From NCBI GenBank assembly GCA_910584905.1, contig CAJUCQ010000009.1:1-48194 (forward strand): 48,194 bases of DNA, in the 5' to 3' direction. The translations under genes were made by a program, and so were the position numbers. Below, piece after piece: positions 41,662 through 48,194 of the stretch (positions are counted from its first letter, which is position 1; each line of letters begins with the position of its first letter). Under the pieces are notes generated by a model. That model saw only the letters and a program-made list of their open reading frames with translations, searched no databases and was not told where the DNA came from. The stretch comes from an uncultured Muribaculaceae bacterium. Its GTDB lineage: Bacteria; Bacteroidota; Bacteroidia; Bacteroidales; Muribaculaceae.

Positions 41662-42332
41662 GGCATCCATTTTATGGGTGTGAGTCCGCGGCTTTCGAGC
41701 CATTGGTTGGCTTGCGAGAAGTGGTGGTTGCCGAAGAATCCGCGGTGGGCCGACAGGGGCGAGGGGTGGGGCGATGTGAGGACGAGGTGTCGGCTGCGGT
41801 CGATTAACGCTCCTTTTTTGATGGCGTAAGAGCCCCAAAGGAGGAAAACGACTCCGGGACAGCGGTCGTTTACGGCACGGACGACGGCGTCGGTGAACTG
41901 TTCCCAACCTTTTCCCTGATGCGAGCCTGCGCGGTGTTCGTCGACGGTGAGAGTGGCGTTGAGGAGGAGCACGCCCTGCGTGGCCCATCGTTCGAGGTTG
42001 CCGGTTGGCGGCATCTGCCCGGGGCATCCCATGTCGGCGGCGACTTCTTTGAATATGTTGACCAGCGATGGGGGCATGGGTATCCCGTCGGCGACGGAGA
42101 AGCAGAGGCCGTTGGCTTGTCCGGGGCCGTGGTAGGGGTCTTGCCCGAGGATAACGACCTTGATTCGGTCGAGGGGGCACGCGTCGAAGGCGGCAAAAAT
42201 GCGAGATGGCGCCGGCCATACCGGGCCGCGCTTGTAGGCGTCCTTGACAAACTCAGTCAGCGCCTGAAAGTAGGGCGCATCCCACTCGCTTGAGAGGGCT
42301 TCGCGCCAAGAAGAATCAATGCGAACGTTCAT
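41658..42332 (-). CDS. ung: Uracil-DNA glycosylase (family 1)
   Basis: This 224-residue enzyme removes uracil from DNA. The water-activating loop GQDPYHGP is at 63-70 (Asp65) and the minor-groove loop HPSPLSA at 189-195 (His189), with LLLNATLTV and the F/W stacking residues in place. It is the first gene of a four-gene unit in which each start overlaps the previous stop. A TAnnTTTG box lies only 8 nt upstream of the ATG, so a leaderless or nearly leaderless mRNA is implied. Confidence 0.97.
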   Translation of the reverse strand: MNVRIDSSWREALSSEWDAPYFQALTEFVKDAYKRGPVWPAPSRIFAAFDACPLDRIKVVILGQDPYHGPGQANGLCFSVADGIPMPPSLVNIFKEVAADMGCPGQMPPTGNLERWATQGVLLLNATLTVDEHRAGSHQGKGWEQFTDAVVRAVNDRCPGVVFLLWGSYAIKKGALIDRSRHLVLTSPHPSPLSAHRGFFGNHHFSQANQWLESRGLTPIKWMP

Positions 42333-42335
42333 TTT

Positions 42336-42367
42336 TTTGCAAATCTACAAAAAAAAGCGTAAATTTG
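42336..42367 (+). promoter_or_regulatory. Consensus promoter of tRNA-Arg(CCG)
   Basis: TTTG (42336-42339), a 20-nt spacer and TAAATTTG (42360-42367) match the -33/-7 consensus exactly. It overlaps the divergent -7 box of ung. Confidence 0.82.
42340..42347 (-). promoter_or_regulatory. -7 box for ung, overlapping the tRNA-Arg promoter
   Basis: TAGATTTG on the minus strand, 8 nt upstream of the ung ATG. It lies inside the spacer of the plus-strand tRNA promoter, so the two may exclude each other. A -33 match is not evident. Confidence 0.45.
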
Positions 42368-42405
42368 CATCGTCAATGGCCTTAAAAGGCCGGGAAATAT
42401 GTCCC

Positions 42406-42477
42406 GCACCCGTATTTCAATGGATAGAATAAAGGATTCCGGTTCCTTAGATTAGGGTTCGATTCCCTACGGGTGTA
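42406..42477 (+). tRNA. tRNA-Arg (anticodon CCG)
   Basis: A 72-nt cloverleaf: acceptor GCACCCG/CGGGTGT (first pair G-U), a D arm with only three pairs (TTC/GAA), perfect anticodon stem AAGGA/TCCTT with loop TTCCGGT giving CCG, and T arm TAGGG/CCCTA with TTCGATT. It reads CGG. CCA is not encoded. It has its own promoter and a strong terminator. Confidence 0.92.
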
Positions 42478-42495
42478 CGCTTTTGATTTTTGGTG

Positions 42496-42536
42496 AATGA
42501 TGGCAGATGCGATTTCGACGTCTGCCGTCATTTTTT
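42496..42536 (+). terminator. Terminator of tRNA-Arg(CCG)
   Basis: A 14-bp stem with two G-U pairs (aatgatggcagatg / cgtctgccgtcatt) and a 9-nt loop is followed by T6. It abuts the stop of the convergent LysR gene. Confidence 0.78.
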
Positions 42537-43434
42537 ATATCCAAGCGTTTTGGCGCTCTTTGACGGCGATTGATTCGCTGAGAAGGTGGAGAAATTCCTG
42601 CATTGAGCGTTTGCGGTATGAGTCTTTGAGGATGTGGACGCATCCGGCCATTTCGTTGTCGGCGATGTCGATGGGGATGGCTTTTACTCCCGGACGGTTG
42701 TGGATTGATGCTTCGGCGAGGACTGTCACGAAGTCGGTGCGGCGGATGAGGTCAAGGAGGATGTTTACTTCGTTGAGTTCGATGCGCACGCGGCATTTGA
42801 GGGCCGGCGGCCGGATGTGGTCGAAGGCGTTGCGAGCCTGAAGGCCTTTTGACGGGAGGGCGAGGTCGTAGGAGGCGAGTTCGTCGAGGGATATGCGTTC
42901 TTTCGAGGCGAGGCTGTGGGAGTCGCGTACGATTGCCGAGAGGTAGTTCTGGAAGAGGATGTGAGATTCGACGCCTTCGAGGGCTTGGGTGGGCTTGAAT
43001 GCGAGGACGAAGTCGAGGTCGCGGCGGCGCAGGAGGTCCATCAGTTCGGCCATAGGGCGATAGAGTATGTCGAGCTTTATCCCGGGGTAGAGCTTCATGA
43101 AGGAGATGAGCGTCTCGGTGAGTATGGGGCTGAAGGAGTAGGTGACGCCGATGCGCAGTGAGCCGGTGGAGAGTCGGTTGAGGTCGGCCACGCGGACGGC
43201 GCACATTTCGGCGTCGTAGAGGGTGCTTTTGGCGTAGGGGAGGAGTTCGTGGCCGGCTTCGGTTAGGGCCACGCTGTGGCTCGTGCGGATAAAGAGGGGG
43301 GTGCCGAGCTCGTATTCGAGTTGCTTGATTTGCTGGGAAAGTGTGCTTTGGGTTATGCAGAGCACTTTTGAGGCTTCCGAGAAGCTGAGGTTTTCGGCGA
43401 TGCTGACGAAGTAGCGGAGTTGACGTAGTTCCAT
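42535..43434 (-). CDS. LysR-family transcriptional regulator
   Basis: This 299-residue regulator has an N-terminal winged helix-turn-helix (1-60: MELRQLRYFVSIAENLSFSE, then LCITQSTLSQQIKQLE) and a C-terminal periplasmic-binding-like effector domain (about 90-299: GSLRIGVTYSF, LDILYRPMAELM). The effector is unknown. It lies 40 nt downstream of the exporter subunit on the same strand, with a possible own -7 box, so it may be read both with and without the exporter genes. It may control them, but the usual divergent arrangement of LysR targets is absent. Confidence 0.93.
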   Translation of the reverse strand: MELRQLRYFVSIAENLSFSEASKVLCITQSTLSQQIKQLEYELGTPLFIRTSHSVALTEAGHELLPYAKSTLYDAEMCAVRVADLNRLSTGSLRIGVTYSFSPILTETLISFMKLYPGIKLDILYRPMAELMDLLRRRDLDFVLAFKPTQALEGVESHILFQNYLSAIVRDSHSLASKERISLDELASYDLALPSKGLQARNAFDHIRPPALKCRVRIELNEVNILLDLIRRTDFVTVLAEASIHNRPGVKAIPIDIADNEMAGCVHILKDSYRKRSMQEFLHLLSESIAVKERQNAWI

Positions 43435-43454
43435 ACGCTGGGATTTTTAAGATG

Positions 43455-43462
43455 CAAATATA
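43455..43462 (-). promoter_or_regulatory. -7 box for the LysR gene
   Basis: TATATTTG on the minus strand, 20 nt upstream of the ATG. No -33 match at 20 nt. Confidence 0.4.
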
Positions 43463-43474
43463 GCGGTTTCGGGC

Positions 43475-43963
43475 TTAGCGTGTAGCCTGAAATGATATTT
43501 TTTTGAAAATGAACACCGGGGCTGTGGCGCCTATTACCATCCCGAGGAGCACGGAAATGCAGACGAAGGCGTTGTGCGAGAACTGGAAGAAGTAGAAGTC
43601 GAATACTTGCGGGTCGTCGGAGAGGACGCACATTGCAAGGCCACCGAAGGCTTTGTAGGCGTACATACCGGGAATCATCGGCAGGAGCGAGGGGAAGAAG
43701 CAGGCTTCGGCCGGGGTGCGCGCAATTGGGGAAAGAAACACGGCGAGGACGCCGATGAAGAATGCGGCCGCGAGACTTGCCCCGAAAATGTGGACGGGGT
43801 GGGCGGGGTTGTTCATGAGGATGAATCTCATCGAGTGGCCGAGGGCGGCGATAAGCGCGCAGTAGGGGTAGGCGCGCAGGGGCGGGCGGCTGATAGCGGC
43901 GAAACCGATAGCGGCGATAGCCGCAAACAATGCATCCTGAAAAATTTTTGCAGTCAAGTCCAT
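43475..43963 (-). CDS. Threonine/serine exporter, small subunit (YjjB-like)
   Basis: This 162-residue membrane protein has four to five hydrophobic spans and the ThrE_2/YjjB layout (FAAISRPPLRAYPYCALIAALGH near 21-43, FFPSLLPMIPGMYAYKAFGG near 89-108). With the larger YjjP-like subunit it forms a split ThrE-type exporter for threonine, serine or, in some bacteria, succinate. It begins 31 nt after the larger subunit. Confidence 0.9.
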   Translation of the reverse strand: MDLTAKIFQDALFAAIAAIGFAAISRPPLRAYPYCALIAALGHSMRFILMNNPAHPVHIFGASLAAAFFIGVLAVFLSPIARTPAEACFFPSLLPMIPGMYAYKAFGGLAMCVLSDDPQVFDFYFFQFSHNAFVCISVLLGMVIGATAPVFIFKKISFQATR

Positions 43964-43994
43964 ATCCGAGGGGGATTCAGGCGGTTTACAGGGG

Positions 43995-44801
43995 TCAGAA
44001 CATGCCGACGTTCATGAGCATCATTCCGGCGCATAGTCCGGACGAGAGGCAGGCCGTGAGGACGAGGGCGTCCATCAGGCGGCTGAACGAGCATATATAG
44101 TAGCGGTAGAGCATATCGCTGAATGAGTTGAGGTAGGGGATTCCGGGGACGAGGTAGAGGATGCTCGTGCCGATGGTGATTGCCGGGGTGGAGCCGAGGG
44201 CGAAGAGGTAGTCGGTGGCGCCGAGGACGGACGAAACGAAGGCGCAGACGATGACCGTGACGCGGAGGTCGACTCCGGCTCCGAGGAGGCATTGTTTGAT
44301 GTAGTAGCCGGCAAAGGTGGCTATGCAGACGATGGCCATGGCCGTGAGGTCGCCTCCGAATAGGCGGCAGAACGATGCGTTGGCCACGGCCACGAGGGCG
44401 AGGACGAGCCATTTGTTCTGCTTGTCGTTTCCGGTGATGTCGGCGAGGCGGCGGCGGGCGGCGTCGAGAGTGAGGCCCGTGTCGGCGATTTCCCAGCTGA
44501 GGCGGCTGAGCTCGGTGATGATGTTGAAGCTCACGGGGCCGGGGACCGACGAGGCTATTGCCGAGACGGCTTCGTCGTTGTCCGGGGCTACGATTGAGAT
44601 GTGGACGTGGTGGGGCGTAATTGTTATTTCGGCCTTTTTTCCATAGGCATGAGCGATGCGGCGCACGTTCTTCTCAAGGCGGATGCAACTCGCACCGCTG
44701 CCGAGAATCCATCCGCTGTATTCCGAAAGGAAGCGGCAAACGTCGCGGGCGTCGGCCGCGACGCGGGGCTTTTCAGAGGTCGTCGATGTCGTCGCGGTCA
44801 T
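43995..44801 (-). CDS. Threonine/serine exporter, large subunit (YjjP-like)
   Basis: This 268-residue protein is the ThrE_1 (DUF1212) half of a split exporter. Residues 1-130 are soluble and hold the conserved GSGASCIRLEKNVRRIA and VHISIVA segments; five hydrophobic spans follow (about 130-268, with LVPGIPYLNSFSDML). The first 29 nt overlap the end of the small upstream membrane-protein gene. The substrate may be an amino acid or dicarboxylate. Confidence 0.9.
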   Translation of the reverse strand: MTATTSTTSEKPRVAADARDVCRFLSEYSGWILGSGASCIRLEKNVRRIAHAYGKKAEITITPHHVHISIVAPDNDEAVSAIASSVPGPVSFNIITELSRLSWEIADTGLTLDAARRRLADITGNDKQNKWLVLALVAVANASFCRLFGGDLTAMAIVCIATFAGYYIKQCLLGAGVDLRVTVIVCAFVSSVLGATDYLFALGSTPAITIGTSILYLVPGIPYLNSFSDMLYRYYICSFSRLMDALVLTACLSSGLCAGMMLMNVGMF

Positions 44802-44979
44802 TTTCGTCGATTTTCAGTGTGTCGCCGGGGACGAATACTTCCTCTCGTTCGCTCCCGAGTTCAAAGATGTGGCGGCGGTGGAGGATACTGCCGTTTATTA
44901 TCGAATGGATTATTCTGACAGAGAGGATAATCAGAAAGAGGCCTACGACGCAGGCCCAAGTAATCAGAGGTGTGTCCAT
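44773..44979 (-). CDS. Small single-span membrane protein before the exporter
   Basis: This 68-residue protein has one N-terminal membrane span (about 5-26) and an acidic tail (DTLKIDENDRDDIDDL). I do not recognise a family. Its 3' end overlaps the exporter gene by 29 nt, and a -7 box TACCTTTG lies 30 nt upstream, both of which support a real gene that leads the exporter operon. It may be an accessory or regulatory peptide; no function is evident. Confidence 0.6.
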   Translation of the reverse strand: MDTPLITWACVVGLFLIILSVRIIHSIINGSILHRRHIFELGSEREEVFVPGDTLKIDENDRDDIDDL

Positions 44980-45008
44980 GATGCGTTCGATTTTATATTT
45001 TCATGCCG

Positions 45009-45016
45009 CAAAGGTA
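45009..45016 (-). promoter_or_regulatory. -7 box for the exporter operon
   Basis: TACCTTTG on the minus strand, 30 nt upstream of the ATG at 44979. Confidence 0.5.
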
Positions 45017-45092
45017 TGCATAATAAACGCCCCGGACCCTTGAAAAGTTATTGATTGTTGTAATCGCGGCTATCGCTGTCGCCCACAGCCGG

Positions 45093-45132
45093 AGGGGCAA
45101 AAAAAACAGCCATCGGGGGATGGCTGTTTTTT
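45093..45132 (-). terminator. Strong terminator of the surface-polysaccharide operon
   Basis: The stem aaaaaacagccatc / gatggctgtttttt (45101-45114, 45119-45132) with a 4-nt loop is followed on the minus strand by T residues. It sits 22 nt after the stop of the ATP-grasp gene. Confidence 0.82.
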
Positions 45133-45154
45133 CGCGCGGTCAAGGTGCGGTGGC

Positions 45155-46237
45155 TTATGCTTCTTTCTTTTTTCCGATGTATTGTCCGGAAGCGATGTCG
45201 TGGTGGGCTTCGATGTATATGGGCGAGCCGTCGACGTCGCGGAGGATGAGGTTGCCTTCAGGGAATATTTTTTCGACGTCGGGGCTTACGTCGGCGTCGC
45301 GTCCCAAGGCAAGAAGAAGCTGGGCTTCGGAGATGTTGATTCCGGCCATGGCGAAGGATGAGCTGAAGGCGACGTGGCGGATGTTGATTTCCGTGACTTT
45401 CGGGTTTCCGTCGGCGTCGGCTTTCATGTCCACGACGACGAGGCCGTTCATGACCGAGCCTGTGGCCTTGCTGATGATGTCGATAGCTTTCAGGGCTGTG
45501 TCGGCAATCCGGCTGTCGTTGAGGAGGCGCCCTTTGGAGGTGTTTCCGGTGATGCCGCTGACGGCTACTTTAGCCATGATGTATTCTATGCGTTCGGCCT
45601 GAGCGAGTTTGACGAGGCGTCCGTCTTTGAAGAGGCAGAAGCAGCCGAAGTTGCCGCCCGGGAGGAATTCGGAAATCTGGAATTTGGGGATTCCTGCGTT
45701 AAGCTTGACCCAAGCCTTAATGTCGTCGCGGCATGTGGCTTTGAGGGCGCCTTTGGCCGATGCGGTGCCGGGAGCGCCGTCGCGAATCCATACGGGGTAG
45801 CCGAGGGGCGATTCAAAGGCGGGGTCGAGCAGCTCGTCGGCGGAGAGGACTGCGTTTTGAGGAACAAGGCCGTATGGCGAGAGGGCTTCGAATACGCGTT
45901 CTTTGCTTATGGCAAGCTCGGCAAAGGCCGGCTGAGGCACGATGTGGGGCACGTCGAAGGGGTGTTTTGCCCAATAGAGCACTTCCACTTCGGGGACGAT
46001 TATTGCGGCGTCGGGGCGTTCGTCGTCAAGGATGCGCTGCGCCACTTCGCGGTAGGCAGGGTCGCTCACGGCGGGCACTTTGTAGATGCGGTTGAATACG
46101 CCTTCGTACAGGCCGTAAAGGAGGTTGCACATGTCCCAGCCGATAAATTCGCAGTCTTTGAATATCGGACTCATTTTCAAAGAGCGGAGGACGCTGCGCG
46201 CCGATACGGCGCATGCACCGGTGATAAGTATTTTCAT
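45155..46237 (-). CDS. ATP-grasp enzyme of the surface-polysaccharide locus
   Basis: This 360-residue cytoplasmic protein has a CPSase-like N-terminal Rossmann domain (MKILITGACAVSARSVLRSL) and an ATP-grasp fold (VWIRDGAPGTASAKG at 149-163; metal-binding Glu283 and Asn285 in TEINIR). Such enzymes in polysaccharide clusters join an amino acid or other carboxylate to an amine or sugar. It follows the sugar-transferase gene by 21 nt and ends the operon. The substrate cannot be told. Confidence 0.85.
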   Translation of the reverse strand: MKILITGACAVSARSVLRSLKMSPIFKDCEFIGWDMCNLLYGLYEGVFNRIYKVPAVSDPAYREVAQRILDDERPDAAIIVPEVEVLYWAKHPFDVPHIVPQPAFAELAISKERVFEALSPYGLVPQNAVLSADELLDPAFESPLGYPVWIRDGAPGTASAKGALKATCRDDIKAWVKLNAGIPKFQISEFLPGGNFGCFCLFKDGRLVKLAQAERIEYIMAKVAVSGITGNTSKGRLLNDSRIADTALKAIDIISKATGSVMNGLVVVDMKADADGNPKVTEINIRHVAFSSSFAMAGINISEAQLLLALGRDADVSPDVEKIFPEGNLILRDVDGSPIYIEAHHDIASGQYIGKKKEA

Positions 46238-46258
46238 TTCGGGTCGTGTGATATTTTC

Positions 46259-46912
46259 TTAGTGTTGGTTGTCGATGTTGTTGAGAGCCTCGGCCCGGCT
46301 TTTTTTATTCATTCGCTCGATGTCGAGGTAATTTTCTTTTTTGTCGGCGACGACGCCTTCTTTTTTCAGGACATTGCGAATTGTGCGCATGATAATGCGG
46401 CAGTCGGTTGCGAAGCTCATGTTTTCGACGTACCATACGTCGAGTTCGAGTTTTTTGTCCCAAGAGATGAGGTTGCGTCCGTTGACTTGCGCCCATCCGG
46501 TTATGCCGGGGCGCACGTCGTGGCGCTTTTGTTCGCGCTCGGTGTACCATGGCATGTATCGCGGCAGGAGAGGTCTCGGCCCGATAAGCGACATATCGCC
46601 TCGGAGCACATTCCAAAGCTGCGGGAGTTCGTCGAGCGATGTTGAGCGGACGAAGCGTCCGGGAGTGGTGATGCGTTCGCGGTCGGGCAGGGGATTGCCT
46701 TCGGCGTCGCGGAGGTCGTTCATGGATTTGAATTTTACGACACGGAATATGCGTCCGCCGCGTCCGGGGCGTTCCTGAAAGAAGAATGCTCCGGCGCCCT
46801 TGTTTGCAAAGTGGAGCCACAGGGCGACAGCCGCCAACACGGGCGAGAGCACAATCAGCGCTCCGCCTGAGGCGGCGATGTCAATGGCCCTTTTGAAGAA
46901 GTGTTTGTACAT
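46259..46912 (-). CDS. Initiating sugar-1-phosphate transferase (PglC/WcaJ family)
   Basis: This 217-residue monotopic phosphoglycosyl transferase starts a surface glycan by moving a sugar phosphate to undecaprenyl phosphate. It has one re-entrant N-terminal helix (about 11-33), the motif FFQERPGRGGRIFRVVKFKS, the catalytic Asp94-Glu95 pair in SLDELPQLWNVLRGDMSL and GPRP at 111-114. The short PglC-like form lacks the N-terminal membrane bundle of WbaP. It lies 1 nt after the SGNH gene. The C-terminal tail (after 190) is extra and charged. Confidence 0.95.
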   Translation of the reverse strand: MYKHFFKRAIDIAASGGALIVLSPVLAAVALWLHFANKGAGAFFFQERPGRGGRIFRVVKFKSMNDLRDAEGNPLPDRERITTPGRFVRSTSLDELPQLWNVLRGDMSLIGPRPLLPRYMPWYTEREQKRHDVRPGITGWAQVNGRNLISWDKKLELDVWYVENMSFATDCRIIMRTIRNVLKKEGVVADKKENYLDIERMNKKSRAEALNNIDNQH

Positions 46913-46913
46913 T

Positions 46914-47825
46914 TTATTTTATGTGACCTGAATATGTTCGTGATTTTACCGGGCGATGGATGACGCTGTCTTCAAGGAAGCGAGAGAAGATGCGTGCGCC
47001 GCGGTGGTTGAGATGGTCGATGTCGCCGAAACAGCTGTCCGGGAGGCTGACGTTCATGAAGTCAAGGAAAGGGACGTCGGGGTAGCGCCCGGCGGCAAAG
47101 TGCCGGTAGTGAGTTTTGTCCCACGGCGATTCGGGGTGCTGCGGAGCGCAGATGAATATGAGAGTTATGCCGTTTGTCTTGCAATATTGGTAAATCCTGT
47201 CGAAGAAGTGGACTGCCACGGCGTTCAGGTCCTTGTCGGCTCTCGCAATCGGGCCTGAATCGCGTGCGCGAGCTATGGCTTGGGCGAGTTTGTCGCGTTC
47301 GAGATACATGTATCCGCCGATGCGTATGCTTTGTCGGATGTTGTGCGCGGGATTTGTTGCGGCGAATATGTAGTCGATGAGCTTTGCCTTGTCGAGGGGA
47401 TGCGCCAGGTGATGGGTGATTTCGTCGAAAGAGCCGTGGCGGAGTATGACGGCGTAGTCAGCCGGGGACAGGCAGTCGTAGAACGCCGGACTCATAAGCT
47501 CGGATGCGATATTTTGCCTGTATGGCATGAGATTGTCCAAGCATACATAGATGGTGTCAAGGTCGGGATTGTATTTATGGAGCAACTTTATTTTTGCGAA
47601 CATATATTCCGGAAGTTCCGATGAGCGGGCGAAATTTACAGCACCGGTGACTATCGCGTCATCGACGGAGGTCTCTATATGTGAGTTGCCGAAGAAGGCG
47701 ATATGTTCGCCGCTCATATCGAATAGCCGGGGACGCACCGTGTTCAGGACAGCATTTACACCGCAGAGACAGCCGAAGGCCGCGAGTGCGAAGATGAAGC
47801 AGCGTAGAAGGAATGTCTTAATCAT
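46914..47825 (-). CDS. SGNH-type O-acetyl/acyl transferase partner protein (DltD/AlgJ-like)
   Basis: This 303-residue protein has a membrane anchor (about 5-28) and an extracytoplasmic SGNH-like domain. The nucleophile block is FFGNSHIE (Ser48), and the late DIDHLNHRG carries the Asp268/His271 pair. I chose the ATG at 47825 because it gives the membrane anchor directly. It starts 4 nt after the MBOAT stop, and such MBOAT plus SGNH pairs O-acylate polysaccharides or wall polymers. The rest of the domain is not well conserved, so the acceptor is unknown. Confidence 0.82.
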   Translation of the reverse strand: MIKTFLLRCFIFALAAFGCLCGVNAVLNTVRPRLFDMSGEHIAFFGNSHIETSVDDAIVTGAVNFARSSELPEYMFAKIKLLHKYNPDLDTIYVCLDNLMPYRQNIASELMSPAFYDCLSPADYAVILRHGSFDEITHHLAHPLDKAKLIDYIFAATNPAHNIRQSIRIGGYMYLERDKLAQAIARARDSGPIARADKDLNAVAVHFFDRIYQYCKTNGITLIFICAPQHPESPWDKTHYRHFAAGRYPDVPFLDFMNVSLPDSCFGDIDHLNHRGARIFSRFLEDSVIHRPVKSRTYSGHIK

Positions 47826-47829
47826 ATCG

Positions 47830-48194
47830 TCAGAACTGGAAATAGATGAACTTCTCCTGACTGCCGGAGAATATCGCGAGGACAATCACAATTGCAATAT
47901 ATGCCGCCATGCGGACGGCTCGGTATTTGATATGCCTAAGGTCGAGACCGAAGTCGCGCTTGCGCATACACCATTCCGTGAGCTGGAGCACAAGGATGAA
48001 GAACAGGCAGGGCCAGACGTCCCATGAGGCGAGGGCGAGAGCCGCGAAGTCGAGCGGCGCAAAGAGCCCGTCGGCGAACATGCGGCTGATGTAGCCCCAC
48101 GCTTGCGCGAGGTTTTCGGCGCGGAACACAATCCATCCCAGCACGACGAAGGCGAAGGTTGCTGTCATGGCGACGGCGTCTTTGAGCGAGGGCA
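47830..48194 (-). CDS. MBOAT O-acyltransferase, C-terminal part (runs off the window)
   Basis: Only the last 121 or so codons are in view; the frame is open to the window edge (upstream residues SLKDAVAM before TATFAFVVLGWIVFRAEN). The stretch carries the C-terminal MBOAT segment (TFAFVVLGWIVFRAENLAQA), then three hydrophobic helices and the end QEKFIYFQF, typical of AlgI/DltB-like acyltransferases. It moves an acyl group across the membrane onto a glycan, with the SGNH protein encoded next. Confidence 0.88.
   Translation of the reverse strand, partial: PSLKDAVAMTATFAFVVLGWIVFRAENLAQAWGYISRMFADGLFAPLDFAALALASWDVWPCLFFILVLQLTEWCMRKRDFGLDLRHIKYRAVRMAAYIAIVIVLAIFSGSQEKFIYFQF

Noticed and set aside
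41662..42219. Upstream extension of the plug-protein frame into ung
   Set aside because: Pro/Arg-rich read-through of ung in another frame; the true start overlaps the ung stop and begins a signal peptide.
1..48194. CRISPR array, insertion sequence or prophage
   Set aside because: No direct repeat array, transposase, integrase or phage structural gene is visible on either strand.

Overview
The window reads as a stretch of a GC-rich Bacteroidales chromosome. A Muribaculaceae-like member is my best inference, not something I can prove. The reasons are a SusC/SusD pair, a DUF4270 lipoprotein, a DUF3109 protein, a TRL-family lipoprotein, a type IX 'plug' (DUF5103) protein, and repeated TAnnTTTG -7 promoter boxes. 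Several of those boxes have TTTG or TTG exactly 20 nt upstream, which is the Bacteroidetes sigma-ABfr promoter. I saw no insertion sequence, integrase, prophage, rRNA or CRISPR array.

Region by region. 266-2341 (-): a PLP lyase/aminotransferase fused to diaminopimelate epimerase. 2342-2862: gene-free leader. 2863-8050 (+): a susC-susD pair closed by two hairpins. 8306-9832 (+): rubredoxin and a flavodiiron protein, an O2/NO detoxification pair. 9835-19642 (-): a tightly packed run transcribed in the order receiver/ATP-grasp protein, coiled-coil protein, dipeptidyl peptidase IV, a membrane protein, miaA and a secreted protein. 19803-20369 (+): efp. 20543-22924 (-): patatin phospholipase with an outer-membrane barrel. 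23083-23158 (-): tRNA-Thr(CGT). 23185-29971 (-): DUF4270 lipoprotein, orphan glycogen-synthase-like N-domain, lipid kinase, SIMPL protein, GH13 amylase, and prfB with its programmed +1 frameshift. 30092-33295 (-): CPA2 antiporter and asd. 33580-35978 (+): TRL lipoprotein, then three translationally coupled exported proteins. 36034-36214 (-): two identical tRNA-Arg(ACG). 36436-36783 (-): a small alanine-rich helical protein. 36947-38593 (+): NSS transporter plus a 97-residue membrane partner. 38553-42332 (-): ung, plug protein, DUF3109 and a GT-C-like membrane protein, all with overlapping stop/start codons. 42406-42477 (+): tRNA-Arg(CCG). 42535-44979 (-): a LysR regulator, a split threonine/serine exporter and a small membrane protein. 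45155-48194 (-): the end of a surface-polysaccharide locus (MBOAT, SGNH, sugar transferase, ATP-grasp), closed by a strong terminator.

Most of the window is core or conserved Bacteroidales content. The parts most worth a second look are the PatB/MalY-DapF fusion, the receiver-ATP-grasp protein with no phosphohistidine domain, the G10 tract in front of the TRL lipoprotein with the exported-protein operon behind it, the overlapping divergent ung/tRNA-Arg promoters, and the fully coupled ung-plug-DUF3109-GT-C operon.
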